22,666 bases of DNA from an uncultured Oscillospiraceae bacterium (GTDB lineage Bacteria; Bacillota; Clostridia; Oscillospirales; Oscillospiraceae), in assembly GCA_934661135.1 (NCBI GenBank), contig CAKUJA010000033.1:1-22666 (forward strand), written 5' to 3'. Made by a program: the position numbers and the translations under genes. Shown in pieces: positions 7,240 to 14,581 of the stretch (position 1 is the first letter of the stretch; each line of letters starts with the position of its first letter). The notes beneath the pieces were generated by a model. It searched no databases, was not told where the DNA came from, and saw only the letters and a list, made by a program, of their open reading frames with translations.

Positions 7240-7268
7240 ATTCTACCACAAACGCAGCCTGCTTTCAA
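7240..7268 (-). promoter_or_regulatory. Promoter of polA-rimI-tsaD
   Basis: On the minus strand TTGAAA (7263-7268), a 17-base spacer and TAGAAT (7240-7245) make a good sigma-A promoter. It starts one base after the U-tract of the terminator at 7270-7299, and the predicted leader is only about 25 nt. Confidence 0.78.
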
Positions 7269-7269
7269 C

Positions 7270-7299
7270 AAAAAGCGGGGAACGCAATGCGTTCCCCGC
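7270..7299 (-). terminator. Terminator at the promoter-proximal end of the repeat element
   Basis: The 25-base palindrome at 7275-7299 (arms GCGGGGAACG and CGTTCCCCGC) is followed on the minus strand by five Ts (7270-7274). It should end cysE-cysS transcription just ahead of the polA promoter. The identical palindrome at 7467-7491 lies 5 bases after the cysS stop but lacks an adjacent U-tract. Confidence 0.7.
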
Positions 7300-7491
7300 C
7301 GCAGCGTGTCGAAAAAGTCTTTTCGCCCCGCTGCCCGTCCAGTTTTTCAAACTTATAAAGTTTGAAAAACTGCTTGATTGAACGCGAAGGGGGCGCTTTG
7401 CCCCCTTCACTCTTCCCCTGCGGCTCTATCGCGAAACTGCATTTCATCGTTTTTTGACAGTCTCAAGCGGGGAACGCAATGCGTTCCCCGC
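7275..7491. repeat. 217-bp MITE-like element with 42-bp inverted ends and nested palindromes
   Basis: Both ends have the same plan in inverted orientation: a 25-base palindrome (7275-7299 and 7467-7491), seven variable bases, TGTC, one G or A, then five As (left end 7275-7316; right end 7450-7491 read on the minus strand). Inside are a 14-bp perfect hairpin, AGTTTTTCAAACTT/AAGTTTGAAAAACT (7341-7371, loop ATA), and a 9-bp one, GAAGGGGGC/GCCCCCTTC (7386-7408). No transposase is encoded; a 60-codon minus frame (7265-7447) spans most of it but shows no gene-like features. I see no clear target-site duplication. It fills the cysS-polA gap almost exactly. It is probably a non-autonomous interspersed element; its copy number cannot be seen here. 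Confidence 0.6.
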
Positions 7492-7496
7492 CGGTC

Positions 7497-8948
7497 TTAG
7501 ATCCGTTTCCACTTCGCGCCGCCCGGAACATCGGTCACTTCAATGCCCGCAGCCTTCAGCTCGTCGCGGATTCGGTCGGCCTCGGCGAAGTTCTTTGCCT
7601 TCTTCGCCTCATAACGCGCACGGATCTGCGTTTCGATCTCCGCGTCCTGCGTTCCGTCCTCCGCAATGATCGAATAATCGCCGCCCGTTGCCTTAGCCGA
7701 TGCCTGCTTCCTGCGCTCCTCATCTGCCTTTTTCACCAGATCCAGACTGAGCACCTGATCGAAATCGTTCAGCAGATAGCGCTTCGTCGCGTCGTTCGTC
7801 TGATACTTCAAAACATCGTAGAGCGTCGTAATGGCCAGCGACGTATTCAGGTCGTTGCCAAGCGCCTTGTTGAATTTCTCGCGCAGCGCCGCGACCGCCG
7901 TCTCGTCCAGCGGCTCCTCCGCGGGATTTAGCGCCGCAATCTTTGCAATCAGCTTCTTATAGGTGCCTGCCGCATTGTCCAGATTCTCCCACGTAAACAC
8001 GAGTCCCTTTCGGTAGTGGCTTTGCAGGCAGAAGAACCGGTACGCCAGCGGATCATATCCCTTTTCCTCGAGCAGCGAGACTGTCAGGAATTCCCCCTTC
8101 GACTTCGACATTTTGCCGGTGCTGGTATTCAAATGCGCCACATGGCACCAATGCGGGCACCACGGATGGCCAAGATAGCTTTCACTCTGCGCAATCTCGT
8201 TCGTGTGGTGCGGGAACGCGTTGTCAATGCCGCCGCAGTGCAGATCGAGATATTCGCCGTTGTATTTCATCGAAATACCGGAGCACTCGATGTGCCACCC
8301 CGGATAGCCGACACCCCAGGGAGAATCCCACTTCAGCGCTTGATCTTCAAACTTCGACTTTGTGAACCAGAGCACAAAATCATTCTTGTTGCGCTTGTTC
8401 GTGTCCTCCTCGACGCCCTCGCGCACGCCAACTGCCAGGTCTTCCTCGTTGTGGTCATTGAACACATAATAGCGTTCGAGCTTGCTGGTGTCGAAATAGA
8501 CGTTTCCGCCGGCAAGATACGCATATCCGGTATCCAGCAGCTTTGTGATAATCTTGATATAGTCGTCAATCAGACCGGTCGCCGGCTGCACCACATCCGG
8601 CCGCTTGATGTTGAGCTTCCGGCAGTCGGAAAAGAATGCGTCCGTGTAAAACTTTGCAATCTCCATGACCGATTTGTGCTCACGCTTTGCGCCCTTGAGC
8701 ATCTTGTCCTCGCCCTCATCCGCGTCCGAGGTCAGATGGCCGACGTCGGTGATATTCATCACGCGGTTGACACTGTACCCTGCATAACGCAGATACTTTT
8801 CCAATACATCCTCCATGATGTAGGAGCGCAGATTGCCGATATGCGCAAAATGATAGACCGTCGGCCCGCAGGTATACATCTCCACATGGTTCGGTGTGTG
8901 CGTCTGAAATTCCTCTTTTTTATGGGTTGCAGAATTATATAGATACAT
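7497..8948 (-). CDS. cysS: Cysteinyl-tRNA synthetase
   Basis: CysS charges tRNA-Cys with cysteine using ATP. The 483-residue protein has the class I signatures HIGN (36-39) and KMSKS (279-283). The zinc ligands that select the cysteine thiol are C27 in CGPTVY, C222 in HIECSG, and H247 and E251 in PHHTNE. The ATG at 8946-8948 follows AGAAGGAG at good spacing. Its stop lies 5 bases before the repeat element. It is 22 bp downstream of cysE and shares its Cys T-box leader, so cysteine synthesis and charging rise together when tRNA-Cys is uncharged. No oddities are seen in the catalytic core. Confidence 0.97.
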   Translation of the reverse strand: MYLYNSATHKKEEFQTHTPNHVEMYTCGPTVYHFAHIGNLRSYIMEDVLEKYLRYAGYSVNRVMNITDVGHLTSDADEGEDKMLKGAKREHKSVMEIAKFYTDAFFSDCRKLNIKRPDVVQPATGLIDDYIKIITKLLDTGYAYLAGGNVYFDTSKLERYYVFNDHNEEDLAVGVREGVEEDTNKRNKNDFVLWFTKSKFEDQALKWDSPWGVGYPGWHIECSGISMKYNGEYLDLHCGGIDNAFPHHTNEIAQSESYLGHPWCPHWCHVAHLNTSTGKMSKSKGEFLTVSLLEEKGYDPLAYRFFCLQSHYRKGLVFTWENLDNAAGTYKKLIAKIAALNPAEEPLDETAVAALREKFNKALGNDLNTSLAITTLYDVLKYQTNDATKRYLLNDFDQVLSLDLVKKADEERRKQASAKATGGDYSIIAEDGTQDAEIETQIRARYEAKKAKNFAEADRIRDELKAAGIEVTDVPGGAKWKRI

Positions 8949-8970
8949 AATGGTTCTCCTTCTGATAAAT

Positions 8971-9585
8971 TCAATGTTCCGCTGTCTGCGCCGCTTCCAG
9001 CCGCGCCAGCCGTTCCTTCAGCGCTTCAATCTCCAGCATTACGGGGTCCGGCGTGTGGATATGATCCAGTTTTTCGCCGCTCAGCCGCACAATCCGTCCC
9101 GGCACGCCAACCACGGTTGCGTTTTCCGGCACCTCGCGCAGCACGACGGAATTTGCCGCAATCCGCACATTATTTCCAACCTTAAACGGCCCGAGCACCT
9201 TCGCGCCGGAGCCAACCATGACGTTGTCCCCAAGCGTCGGGTGACGCTTGCCAACATCCTTGCCCGTACCGCCCAGCGTCACGCCCTGGTAGAGCAGGCA
9301 GTCGTCGCCGATCTCCGCCGTTTCACCGATGACAATGCCGGTTCCATGGTCGATGACGAGCCGCCGTCCGATCGTCGCACCCGGATGAATCTCAATCCCG
9401 GTCCACATCTTCGACCACTGCGAAATGGCTCTCGCCAGGAAAAACCAGCGCCGCCGGTAAAACCAGTGCGCAATCCGATAATCGATTGTCGCATGGAGAC
9501 CATTGTAGAGCAGCAGAACCTCTACCGCGCTGCGCGCGGCAGGGTCATTTCGTTTGTATGCCCGAATGTCTTCCAAAATATGCAA
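8971..9585 (-). CDS. cysE: Serine O-acetyltransferase (TTG start)
   Basis: CysE makes O-acetylserine from serine and acetyl-CoA, the first step of cysteine synthesis. The left-handed parallel beta-helix is visible as hexapeptide repeats from about residue 64 (IEIHPGATIG, IVIGETAEIG, NVMVGSGAKV, NVRIAANSVV). H80 in DHGTG and H115 in KRHPTLGD are the active-site histidines. The chosen start is TTG at 9583-9585, 7 bases after GGAGG, giving the normal M-x-x-x-x-EDI-x-A N-terminus and 204 residues. The in-frame ATG at 9652-9654 would add 23 residues unlike the family, has no ribosome site and lies too close to the T-box terminator. The C-terminus ends in a short coiled-coil-like helix (EIEALKERLARLEAAQ). 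It is co-transcribed with cysS. Confidence 0.93.
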   Translation of the reverse strand: MHILEDIRAYKRNDPAARSAVEVLLLYNGLHATIDYRIAHWFYRRRWFFLARAISQWSKMWTGIEIHPGATIGRRLVIDHGTGIVIGETAEIGDDCLLYQGVTLGGTGKDVGKRHPTLGDNVMVGSGAKVLGPFKVGNNVRIAANSVVLREVPENATVVGVPGRIVRLSGEKLDHIHTPDPVMLEIEALKERLARLEAAQTAEH

Positions 9586-9671
9586 AAGCTTTCCTCCAGA
9601 CTTGTGAATCAAGCGAACTGCGGCAAGCTCGAATCTGTCCGCACCGTGCGGCATGAAAGCCGCACTTCAAC

Positions 9672-9895
9672 AAAAAGCCGCCCCTTGAAAACATTCTTTC
9701 AAGAGGCGGCCTGATAACCGCGGTTCCACTCTGATTTCTCACTCACAGCCTTGACGCGGCCAACGGGGTCTCCCCTCGCTCCCGAACGCACTTTCACACC
9801 CAACGTCTGCTTTCCGCTTCCAGCCGATGACGGAAATTCTCTATCAAACCTTGCCGGCGTTACTCTTTTCGATCCACGCGATATTCAAATTTTCT
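9672..9895 (-). ncRNA. Cysteine T-box riboswitch leader of cysE-cysS
   Basis: On the minus strand the conserved T-box AGAGTGGAACCGCGG lies at 9718-9732. Its UGGA bulge (9725-9728) can pair with the ACCA end of a tRNA whose discriminator is U, as in tRNA-Cys. A 14-bp terminator (9677-9690 with 9697-9710, then five Ts at 9672-9676) competes with the antiterminator. Stem I has an AGTA S-turn (in GAGTAACGCC near 9853-9861), and opposite it GAAAGTGCG contains TGC at 9788-9790, a cysteine codon and the likely specifier. Both tRNA contact points and the downstream genes therefore agree on cysteine. The 5' end is inferred from the promoter at 9902-9930. Confidence 0.93.
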
Positions 9896-9901
9896 GACGA
9901 C

Positions 9902-9930
9902 ATCATAGCATGATGCCAAATTGATGTCAA
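9902..9930 (-). promoter_or_regulatory. Promoter of the T-box-cysE-cysS unit
   Basis: TTGACA (9925-9930), a 17-base spacer and TATGAT (9902-9907) on the minus strand form a near-consensus promoter. Its -35 hexamer contains the TGA stop of pgsA (9927-9929), so the two units abut with no spare sequence. Confidence 0.85.
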
Positions 9931-10460
9931 GCCTTGAGATTCAGAACGTCCCAGTTCTTACTGAAATACTCCACGCCGGAATAGACCGTCGTCACCAGAA
10001 TCACGATACTGACCACCATATCCAGCGTGGCAGAGCCGGTCACGGCCATCATCAAAATCAGGCCGACCATCGTGCAGGAGGTCTTGATCTTGCCGCTCCA
10101 TCCTGCCGCAATCACGCGTCCGTTGCCGACAGCCACAAGGCGCAGACCGGTCACGGCAAACTCGCGCGCAATCACGATGAACACAATCCAGCTCAGCATT
10201 CTTCCCTGTCCCACGAAGATCATCATGCAGGCCGTCACCAGCAGCTTATCGGCCAGTGGGTCGAGGAACTTGCCAAAATCCGTCACCTGGTTATAATGCC
10301 GTGCGATATAGCCGTCCACAAAGTCACTGATGCTCGCAACCACAAACACCGCCAGCGCCGCCCAGCGCAGCGCGTCGTTTCCGCCGCTGCAAAGCAGCAA
10401 TACCATGAATACCGGGATCAGAACCACCCGAACCAACGTGATCTTACTCGCTGTCGTCAT
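9927..10460 (-). CDS. pgsA: CDP-diacylglycerol-glycerol-3-phosphate 3-phosphatidyltransferase
   Basis: PgsA is a membrane enzyme that makes phosphatidylglycerol phosphate from CDP-diacylglycerol and glycerol 3-phosphate. The 177-residue protein has the complete CDP-alcohol phosphotransferase motif, with D46, D49-G50, A53-R54, G63, D67 and D71 in SDFVDGYIAR and TDFGKFLDPLADK, plus several hydrophobic segments (about 8-24, 33-45, 73-90, 97-112, 130-165). I chose ATG 10458-10460 because GGAGG lies 9 bases upstream; an alternative start 18 bases earlier has less support. The gene overlaps the end of rimO by 17 bp. The rimO-pgsA-recA neighbourhood is familiar in Firmicutes. Other CDP-alcohol transferases are possible, but context favours PgsA. 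Confidence 0.93.
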   Translation of the reverse strand: MTTASKITLVRVVLIPVFMVLLLCSGGNDALRWAALAVFVVASISDFVDGYIARHYNQVTDFGKFLDPLADKLLVTACMMIFVGQGRMLSWIVFIVIAREFAVTGLRLVAVGNGRVIAAGWSGKIKTSCTMVGLILMMAVTGSATLDMVVSIVILVTTVYSGVEYFSKNWDVLNLKA

Positions 10461-11790
10461 CAATATCTTCCTCCGCAATTGCTACCAGTTCTCCGTCATA
10501 CGCATCCACAACGCGGACGCGTACAAAATCGCCAATCTTCACGTGCTCGCTGGATGTAAACCAGATCTTTCCGTCCACATCCGGAGAGTCAGCGTAGGTT
10601 CTGCCGTAATAGCTCTCCTCGTCGGGGTCATATCCCTCGCAGAACGCTTCCATTGTCTGTCCGATGCAATCAGCATTGTAGTCGTCCATAATCCGGGATT
10701 GCAGCTCCGCGATGATCTCTGCGCGCTGCCGCGCAATCTCGGTCTCGGGATAGTCCATCTCCGCCGCGCGCGTCCCCTCCTCCGGGGAAAATACAAACGC
10801 GCCGACGCGCTGCAACTTGTATTCCTTCAAGAACGTACAAAGTTCTTCAAATTCCGCCTCCCCCTCACCCGGCAGTCCGGTAATCAGGCTCGTGCGGAAC
10901 ACCGCATCCGGAATCCGCTCTCGCAAATGCGTCACAAGTCGGCGGATATACGCACCGTCGGTATGGCGGTTCATCTTGTGCAAAATCTCGTCATTGATAT
11001 GCTGGAACGGAATATCGAAGTATTTGACAATCTTATCCTCCGATGCAAAGACCTCGATCAGCTCCTCGCTGATGGCCTCCGGATAGAGGTAATGCACACG
11101 AATCCAGTGGAATCCCTCAATCTTACAGAGCGCCCGCAGCAGTTCCGGCAGCTTCCGCTCGCCATAGAGATCCTCTCCGTAGCGGCTCGTATCCTGCGCC
11201 ACGACAATCAGCTCCTTCACGCCGTCCGCCGCCAGCGTCCTCGCTTCTTCGAGCAGATCCTCCATCCTTCGGCTGCGGTAGCGGCCGCGCAGTTTCGGAA
11301 TGATACAGAACGCGCAGTAGTTGTTGCAGCCTTCCGCAATCTTAAGATATGCGTACTGCTCCGGCGTGGTGAGAATGCGTCCCGGCTCCTCCAGCGGCGC
11401 GTTGATGTCATCAAACCGCTCATATTTCTGTCCGCCGAGCACCTGTCCCACCGCGTGCACAATGTCATAGTAGGAGCCTGTCCCCAAAATGCCGTCAACT
11501 TCCGGCATCTCGTTGATAATTTCCTCCTGATACCGCTGCGCAAGGCAGCCAGTCACGAGGATTTTTCCGATTCGTCCCTCGCTTTTGAGCTGCCCCATCG
11601 CCAGAATATGGTCAATTGCTTCCTCCTTGGCGGAATCAATGAACCCGCAGGTGTTGATGATAACCAGCTCCGCGCCGTCCGGATCCGGCAAAATCTCATA
11701 TCCTGCCTGCCGCAGCAAATATAGCATCTGCTCGGCATTGACCTGATTTTTGGCGCAGCCAAGCGAGATCATGCCAATCGTATGTGTCAT
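10444..11790 (-). CDS. rimO: Ribosomal protein S12 methylthiotransferase RimO
   Basis: RimO adds a methylthio group to a conserved aspartate of ribosomal protein S12, using two iron-sulfur clusters and S-adenosylmethionine. The 448-residue protein has the N-terminal UPF0004 domain with cluster ligands C12, C48 and C82; the radical SAM motif C155-x3-C159-x2-C162 (GCNNYCAFC) followed by IPKLRGRYRSR; and a C-terminal TRAM domain (about 380-445). The family signature after C12 usually reads KNxVDSE; here it is KNQVNAE, a conservative departure. The related tRNA enzymes MiaB and MtaB differ around the radical SAM motif, so RimO is favoured. GGAGG lies 7 bases before the ATG, which overlaps the recX stop as ATGA. 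Confidence 0.94.
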   Translation of the reverse strand: MTHTIGMISLGCAKNQVNAEQMLYLLRQAGYEILPDPDGAELVIINTCGFIDSAKEEAIDHILAMGQLKSEGRIGKILVTGCLAQRYQEEIINEMPEVDGILGTGSYYDIVHAVGQVLGGQKYERFDDINAPLEEPGRILTTPEQYAYLKIAEGCNNYCAFCIIPKLRGRYRSRRMEDLLEEARTLAADGVKELIVVAQDTSRYGEDLYGERKLPELLRALCKIEGFHWIRVHYLYPEAISEELIEVFASEDKIVKYFDIPFQHINDEILHKMNRHTDGAYIRRLVTHLRERIPDAVFRTSLITGLPGEGEAEFEELCTFLKEYKLQRVGAFVFSPEEGTRAAEMDYPETEIARQRAEIIAELQSRIMDDYNADCIGQTMEAFCEGYDPDEESYYGRTYADSPDVDGKIWFTSSEHVKIGDFVRVRVVDAYDGELVAIAEEDIDDDSE

Positions 11791-12419
11791 TCCATGTCCT
11801 CCGTTATGTCCTCCAGCTCCGTTTCATACCGGCGCAGCCCATCCCGAATTTCTCCGTAGCCAAAGCCGCGCCGCAGCAATGCGTCAACCGTCTTTTTCAC
11901 GAGCTTTTCATCCGGCGCTTTTCCGCGTAGTCTCGCCGCCAGAAAACGGTCGATCGTATCGTCCATCTGCGGGACGCGCGCCAGCGCGTCCTCCCATAGC
12001 TCCTTTGGAATTTTTTTCTCATAGAGAATGCTCTGAATTCTCGCCCGTCCATAGCCTTTGCGAACCGCGCTGTCGACAAGCTGTGCCGCTGTCGCGGCAT
12101 CATCCAAAAAGTGATGCTCCTTGAGCCACGCAACGGCATCCGCCGCGTCGGACTCCAAGACGCCCTTCTGCACCAGCCGCGTTTCCAGCTCACGCTCCGA
12201 AATCGACGTCGCAGTCAGAATCCGCACCGCGCGCTCCCGCGCGGCCTCCTTTGTCACGGCGGCCTTGAGCACCGCCGCAGTCTCGCCATCCAGTTCCGCG
12301 CCGACATATAACCCAAATTGAACGCACAGCGCCGTTGAAACCGTCAGACTCTCGCCATCGTCAAACAGCGCCTTGATCTTATCCGGCTTTGCCGTCGCTT
12401 CGAGCCGTTCCAGTCTCAT
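11787..12419 (-). CDS. recX: RecX regulatory protein
   Basis: RecX binds RecA filaments and tunes RecA activity. The 210-residue protein is mostly helical three-helix repeats. Recognisable stretches include ERELETRLVQKG, AWLKEHHFLDDAATAAQLVDS, GRARIQSILYEKKIP and DALLRRGFGYGEIRDGLRRY, all typical of the family. The ATG overlaps the recA TGA as ATGA and there is no strong ribosome site of its own, so RecX synthesis is probably tied to recA translation. Its stop overlaps the rimO start. The first 70 residues are less conserved, as usual for this family. Adjacency to recA makes the call firm. Confidence 0.92.
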   Translation of the reverse strand: MRLERLEATAKPDKIKALFDDGESLTVSTALCVQFGLYVGAELDGETAAVLKAAVTKEAARERAVRILTATSISERELETRLVQKGVLESDAADAVAWLKEHHFLDDAATAAQLVDSAVRKGYGRARIQSILYEKKIPKELWEDALARVPQMDDTIDRFLAARLRGKAPDEKLVKKTVDALLRRGFGYGEIRDGLRRYETELEDITEDME

Positions 12420-13522
12420 TTCTCGTCGTCAAAATCTTCCGCCGAGACGCTCACCGGCTTTGCCGCAGCCGTAATCGGCGGGCGGGCGTGTGCGCCCTGC
12501 AGCTTCCAGAGGTTCTCACGCACCTGCTGCTCCACACTGTCCGCAATCTCCGGGTGCTCCTGCAAATAGGCCTTCACGCTGTCGCGTCCCTGCCCGATGC
12601 GCTCATCCCCCATTGAGAACCAGCTTCCGCTCTTTTGAATAATGTCGAGCTGCACCGCCAGATCGACCAGCTCGCCCCATTTCGAGATGCCCTCGCCGTA
12701 CATAATGTCAAAATATGCTTCCTTGAAGGGCGGCGCAACCTTGTTCTTCACGATCTTCGCGCGCGTCCGGTTGCCCACAATCTCCGTGCCGTTCTTGATG
12801 GCTTCGGTGCGGCGAATGTCAATGCGGACGGACGCGTAGAACTTCAGCGCATTGCCGCCGGTCGTTGTCTCCGGGTTGCCGTACATCACGCCGATCTTCA
12901 TACGAAGCTGGTTGATGAAAATAACCACGCAGTTTGTCTTGGAGATGTTGCCCGCCAGCTTTCGGAGCGCCTGTGACATCAGCCTCGCCTGCAAGCCGAC
13001 GAACGTGTCGCCCATCTCGCCCTCGATTTCCGCGCGCGGCGTCAGCGCGGCAACCGAGTCCACAACCACAACATCCACCGCGCCCGAGCGCACCAGCGCG
13101 TCGGTAATCTCAAGCGCCTGCTCACCGGTGTCCGGCTGCGAGACGAGCATCGAGTCAATATCCACGCCAATCCGCGCCGCATAGTCGGGATCGAGCGCGT
13201 GCTCCGCGTCGACGAACGCCACTTCGCCGCCGCGCTTTTGCGCCTGCGCGACAATATGCAGCGCCAGCGTCGTCTTACCGGAGGATTCCGGCCCGTAGAT
13301 CTCAATAATACGCCCCTTCGGGACACCGCCGATGCCAAGCGCCGCATCCAGCGCGAGCGAGCCGGTCGGAATCGCCTCGACCGTCATCTCCGGTCGGTCT
13401 CCAAGGCGCATGACGGAGCCTTTGCCGAAATTCTTCTCAATCTGCTTGATTGCCGTCTCGAGCGCCTGTTTTTTGTCGCTGCTGCTTCCGGTCTCTCCGG
13501 GTCTTTTCTTCTCCATCGCCAT
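12416..13522 (-). CDS. recA: RecA recombinase
   Basis: RecA coats single-stranded DNA, drives strand exchange and triggers LexA self-cleavage. The 368-residue protein has Walker A GPESSGKT (77-84), the FVDAEHALDPDYA segment, Walker B VVVVDSVAALTP, and DNA-binding loop regions around GEMGDTFVGLQARLMSQALRK and FINQLRMKIGVMYGNPETTTGGNAL. The C-terminus is acidic (SAEDFDDEK), as expected. I chose ATG 13520-13522, 9 bases after AAAGGTG; a GTG 12 bases earlier falls on the ribosome site itself and an ATG 6 bases later is also possible. The gene has its own promoter and a leader of about 160 nt. recX follows with a 4-bp overlap. Confidence 0.97.
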   Translation of the reverse strand: MAMEKKRPGETGSSSDKKQALETAIKQIEKNFGKGSVMRLGDRPEMTVEAIPTGSLALDAALGIGGVPKGRIIEIYGPESSGKTTLALHIVAQAQKRGGEVAFVDAEHALDPDYAARIGVDIDSMLVSQPDTGEQALEITDALVRSGAVDVVVVDSVAALTPRAEIEGEMGDTFVGLQARLMSQALRKLAGNISKTNCVVIFINQLRMKIGVMYGNPETTTGGNALKFYASVRIDIRRTEAIKNGTEIVGNRTRAKIVKNKVAPPFKEAYFDIMYGEGISKWGELVDLAVQLDIIQKSGSWFSMGDERIGQGRDSVKAYLQEHPEIADSVEQQVRENLWKLQGAHARPPITAAAKPVSVSAEDFDDEK

Positions 13523-13684
13523 ATGCAAACGCACCTTTCTCTTTTCTGCAGCCTTCGCCGAATCATTTCACCCAATCCATCGGTTTGAAAAACCGGAGCT
13601 GCCCAAAGTCCCCTGCGTTTTTCAAATCTCGTCTTGAGCGAAACTCGTTTGCCGAATGCCCTTGACGAGTTCTATGATCTCGTC
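13523..13684 (-). promoter_or_regulatory. recA leader with start-site palindrome and competing hairpins
   Basis: At the predicted transcription start, GACGAG and CTCGTC (13679-13684 and 13664-13669) are inverted around nine bases, forming a candidate operator. Further down, ACGAGTT (13665-13671) can pair with AACTCGT (13642-13648), and the same bases can pair with CTCGTC at 13628-13633, so alternative folds exclude one another. A perfect 10-bp inverted repeat, TTTGAAAAAC/GTTTTTCAAA (13584-13593/13617-13626), encloses a 23-base loop, and CGGTTT-gaa-AAACCG (13581-13595) is an alternative small hairpin. No classical Firmicutes LexA box (GAAC-N4-GTTC) is present in the leader or promoter. Confidence 0.45.
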
Positions 13685-13686
13685 TA

Positions 13687-13715
13687 AGTATAGCACATCT
13701 GTTATCAAAAATCAA
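13687..13715 (-). promoter_or_regulatory. Promoter of recA-recX-rimO-pgsA
   Basis: On the minus strand TTGATT (13710-13715), a 17-base spacer and TATACT (13687-13692) form a good sigma-A promoter. The -35 hexamer contains the prmC TGA stop (13712-13714). The predicted start is near 13680. Confidence 0.8.
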
Positions 13716-14581
13716 ACGTTTGTTTTATTGTTTCCGCAAATTGCGCGCACTACGCCGCGATAATCCTTCCGCAGCTCGAAATCACGCAATCCGGTGTCCT
13801 CCAAAATCTGCGCCACAGCCTGCTCCTGGCCCATGCCGAATTCCAGACAGAGCACGCCGCCCGGCTTGAGCAGCGGCGCATAGTTGGCCGCAATCGCACG
13901 GTAAAATTTCAGTCCGTCCTCGCCGCCATCCAGCGCCAAGTGCGGCTCAAACCTCCGAACCGACGGTTCCAGCGCCAACATTTCAGCGCTCGTGACATAC
14001 GGCGGATTCGACACAATTCCATCAAACTGTCCCAAAAACGAGGGCGCCGGGTTCAGCACGTCCAGTTCAAACGCGTTCACCCGCGTGGAAAGTCCTAAGC
14101 CGGCAATGTTCTGCTTTGCGATGCGCAGCGCCGCCGTGGAAACATCCCCGATCGTCACGCGCGCACGCGGCAGCGCATGAGCAATCGCAAGTCCGATACA
14201 GCCGGAGCCGGTGCAGAGATCCAGCACACGCAAGGTTCCGTCCTTTCCGCGCAGATGCTCCAAGGCCAGCTCCGTCACGGCCAATGTGTCGTCACGCGGA
14301 ATCAGCACATCCGGCGTCACCGTAAACCGCAGACCATAGAAATCCCAACTTCCCGACAGATAGGCCAGCGGGCATCCCGCAAGATACCGCTCCGTCAATT
14401 CGCCGAGCGTCTGCTCAATTTTTTCCGACGCATAGAGCTCCAGCTCGGCCAACACTGCGGCAATCTCTTTCCCGCTTGCCATCGCCAGCAGCTCCCGCGC
14501 GGCCTGCGCCGCCAGTTCGCCCTCGCTCGGGCGCAGACGACTGATCGTCTCGCGGTAGAGCTGGCCATACTTTTTTACCAT
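13712..14581 (-). CDS. prmC: Peptide chain release factor N5-glutamine methyltransferase
   Basis: PrmC methylates the glutamine of the GGQ motif in release factors 1 and 2, speeding termination. The 289-residue protein has an N-terminal helical domain (about 1-75), SAM-binding motif I DLCTGSGCIG (121-130), and the NPPY signature (192-195) that holds the target glutamine. The usual PRPET element reads PRDDT (95-99) here. The gene starts inside the end of the DUF1385 gene, sharing ATGGTAA, with GGGGAGG just upstream. In many Firmicutes it sits between a DUF1385 gene and prfA; here prfA is absent and recA follows. The stop codon lies inside the recA -35 element. Confidence 0.95.
   Translation of the reverse strand: MVKKYGQLYRETISRLRPSEGELAAQAARELLAMASGKEIAAVLAELELYASEKIEQTLGELTERYLAGCPLAYLSGSWDFYGLRFTVTPDVLIPRDDTLAVTELALEHLRGKDGTLRVLDLCTGSGCIGLAIAHALPRARVTIGDVSTAALRIAKQNIAGLGLSTRVNAFELDVLNPAPSFLGQFDGIVSNPPYVTSAEMLALEPSVRRFEPHLALDGGEDGLKFYRAIAANYAPLLKPGGVLCLEFGMGQEQAVAQILEDTGLRDFELRKDYRGVVRAICGNNKTNV

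Noticed and set aside
7265..7447. 60-codon minus-strand ORF inside the cysS-polA gap
   Set aside because: It lies within the palindrome-rich repeat element, runs through its hairpins, and has no supporting ribosome site or family.
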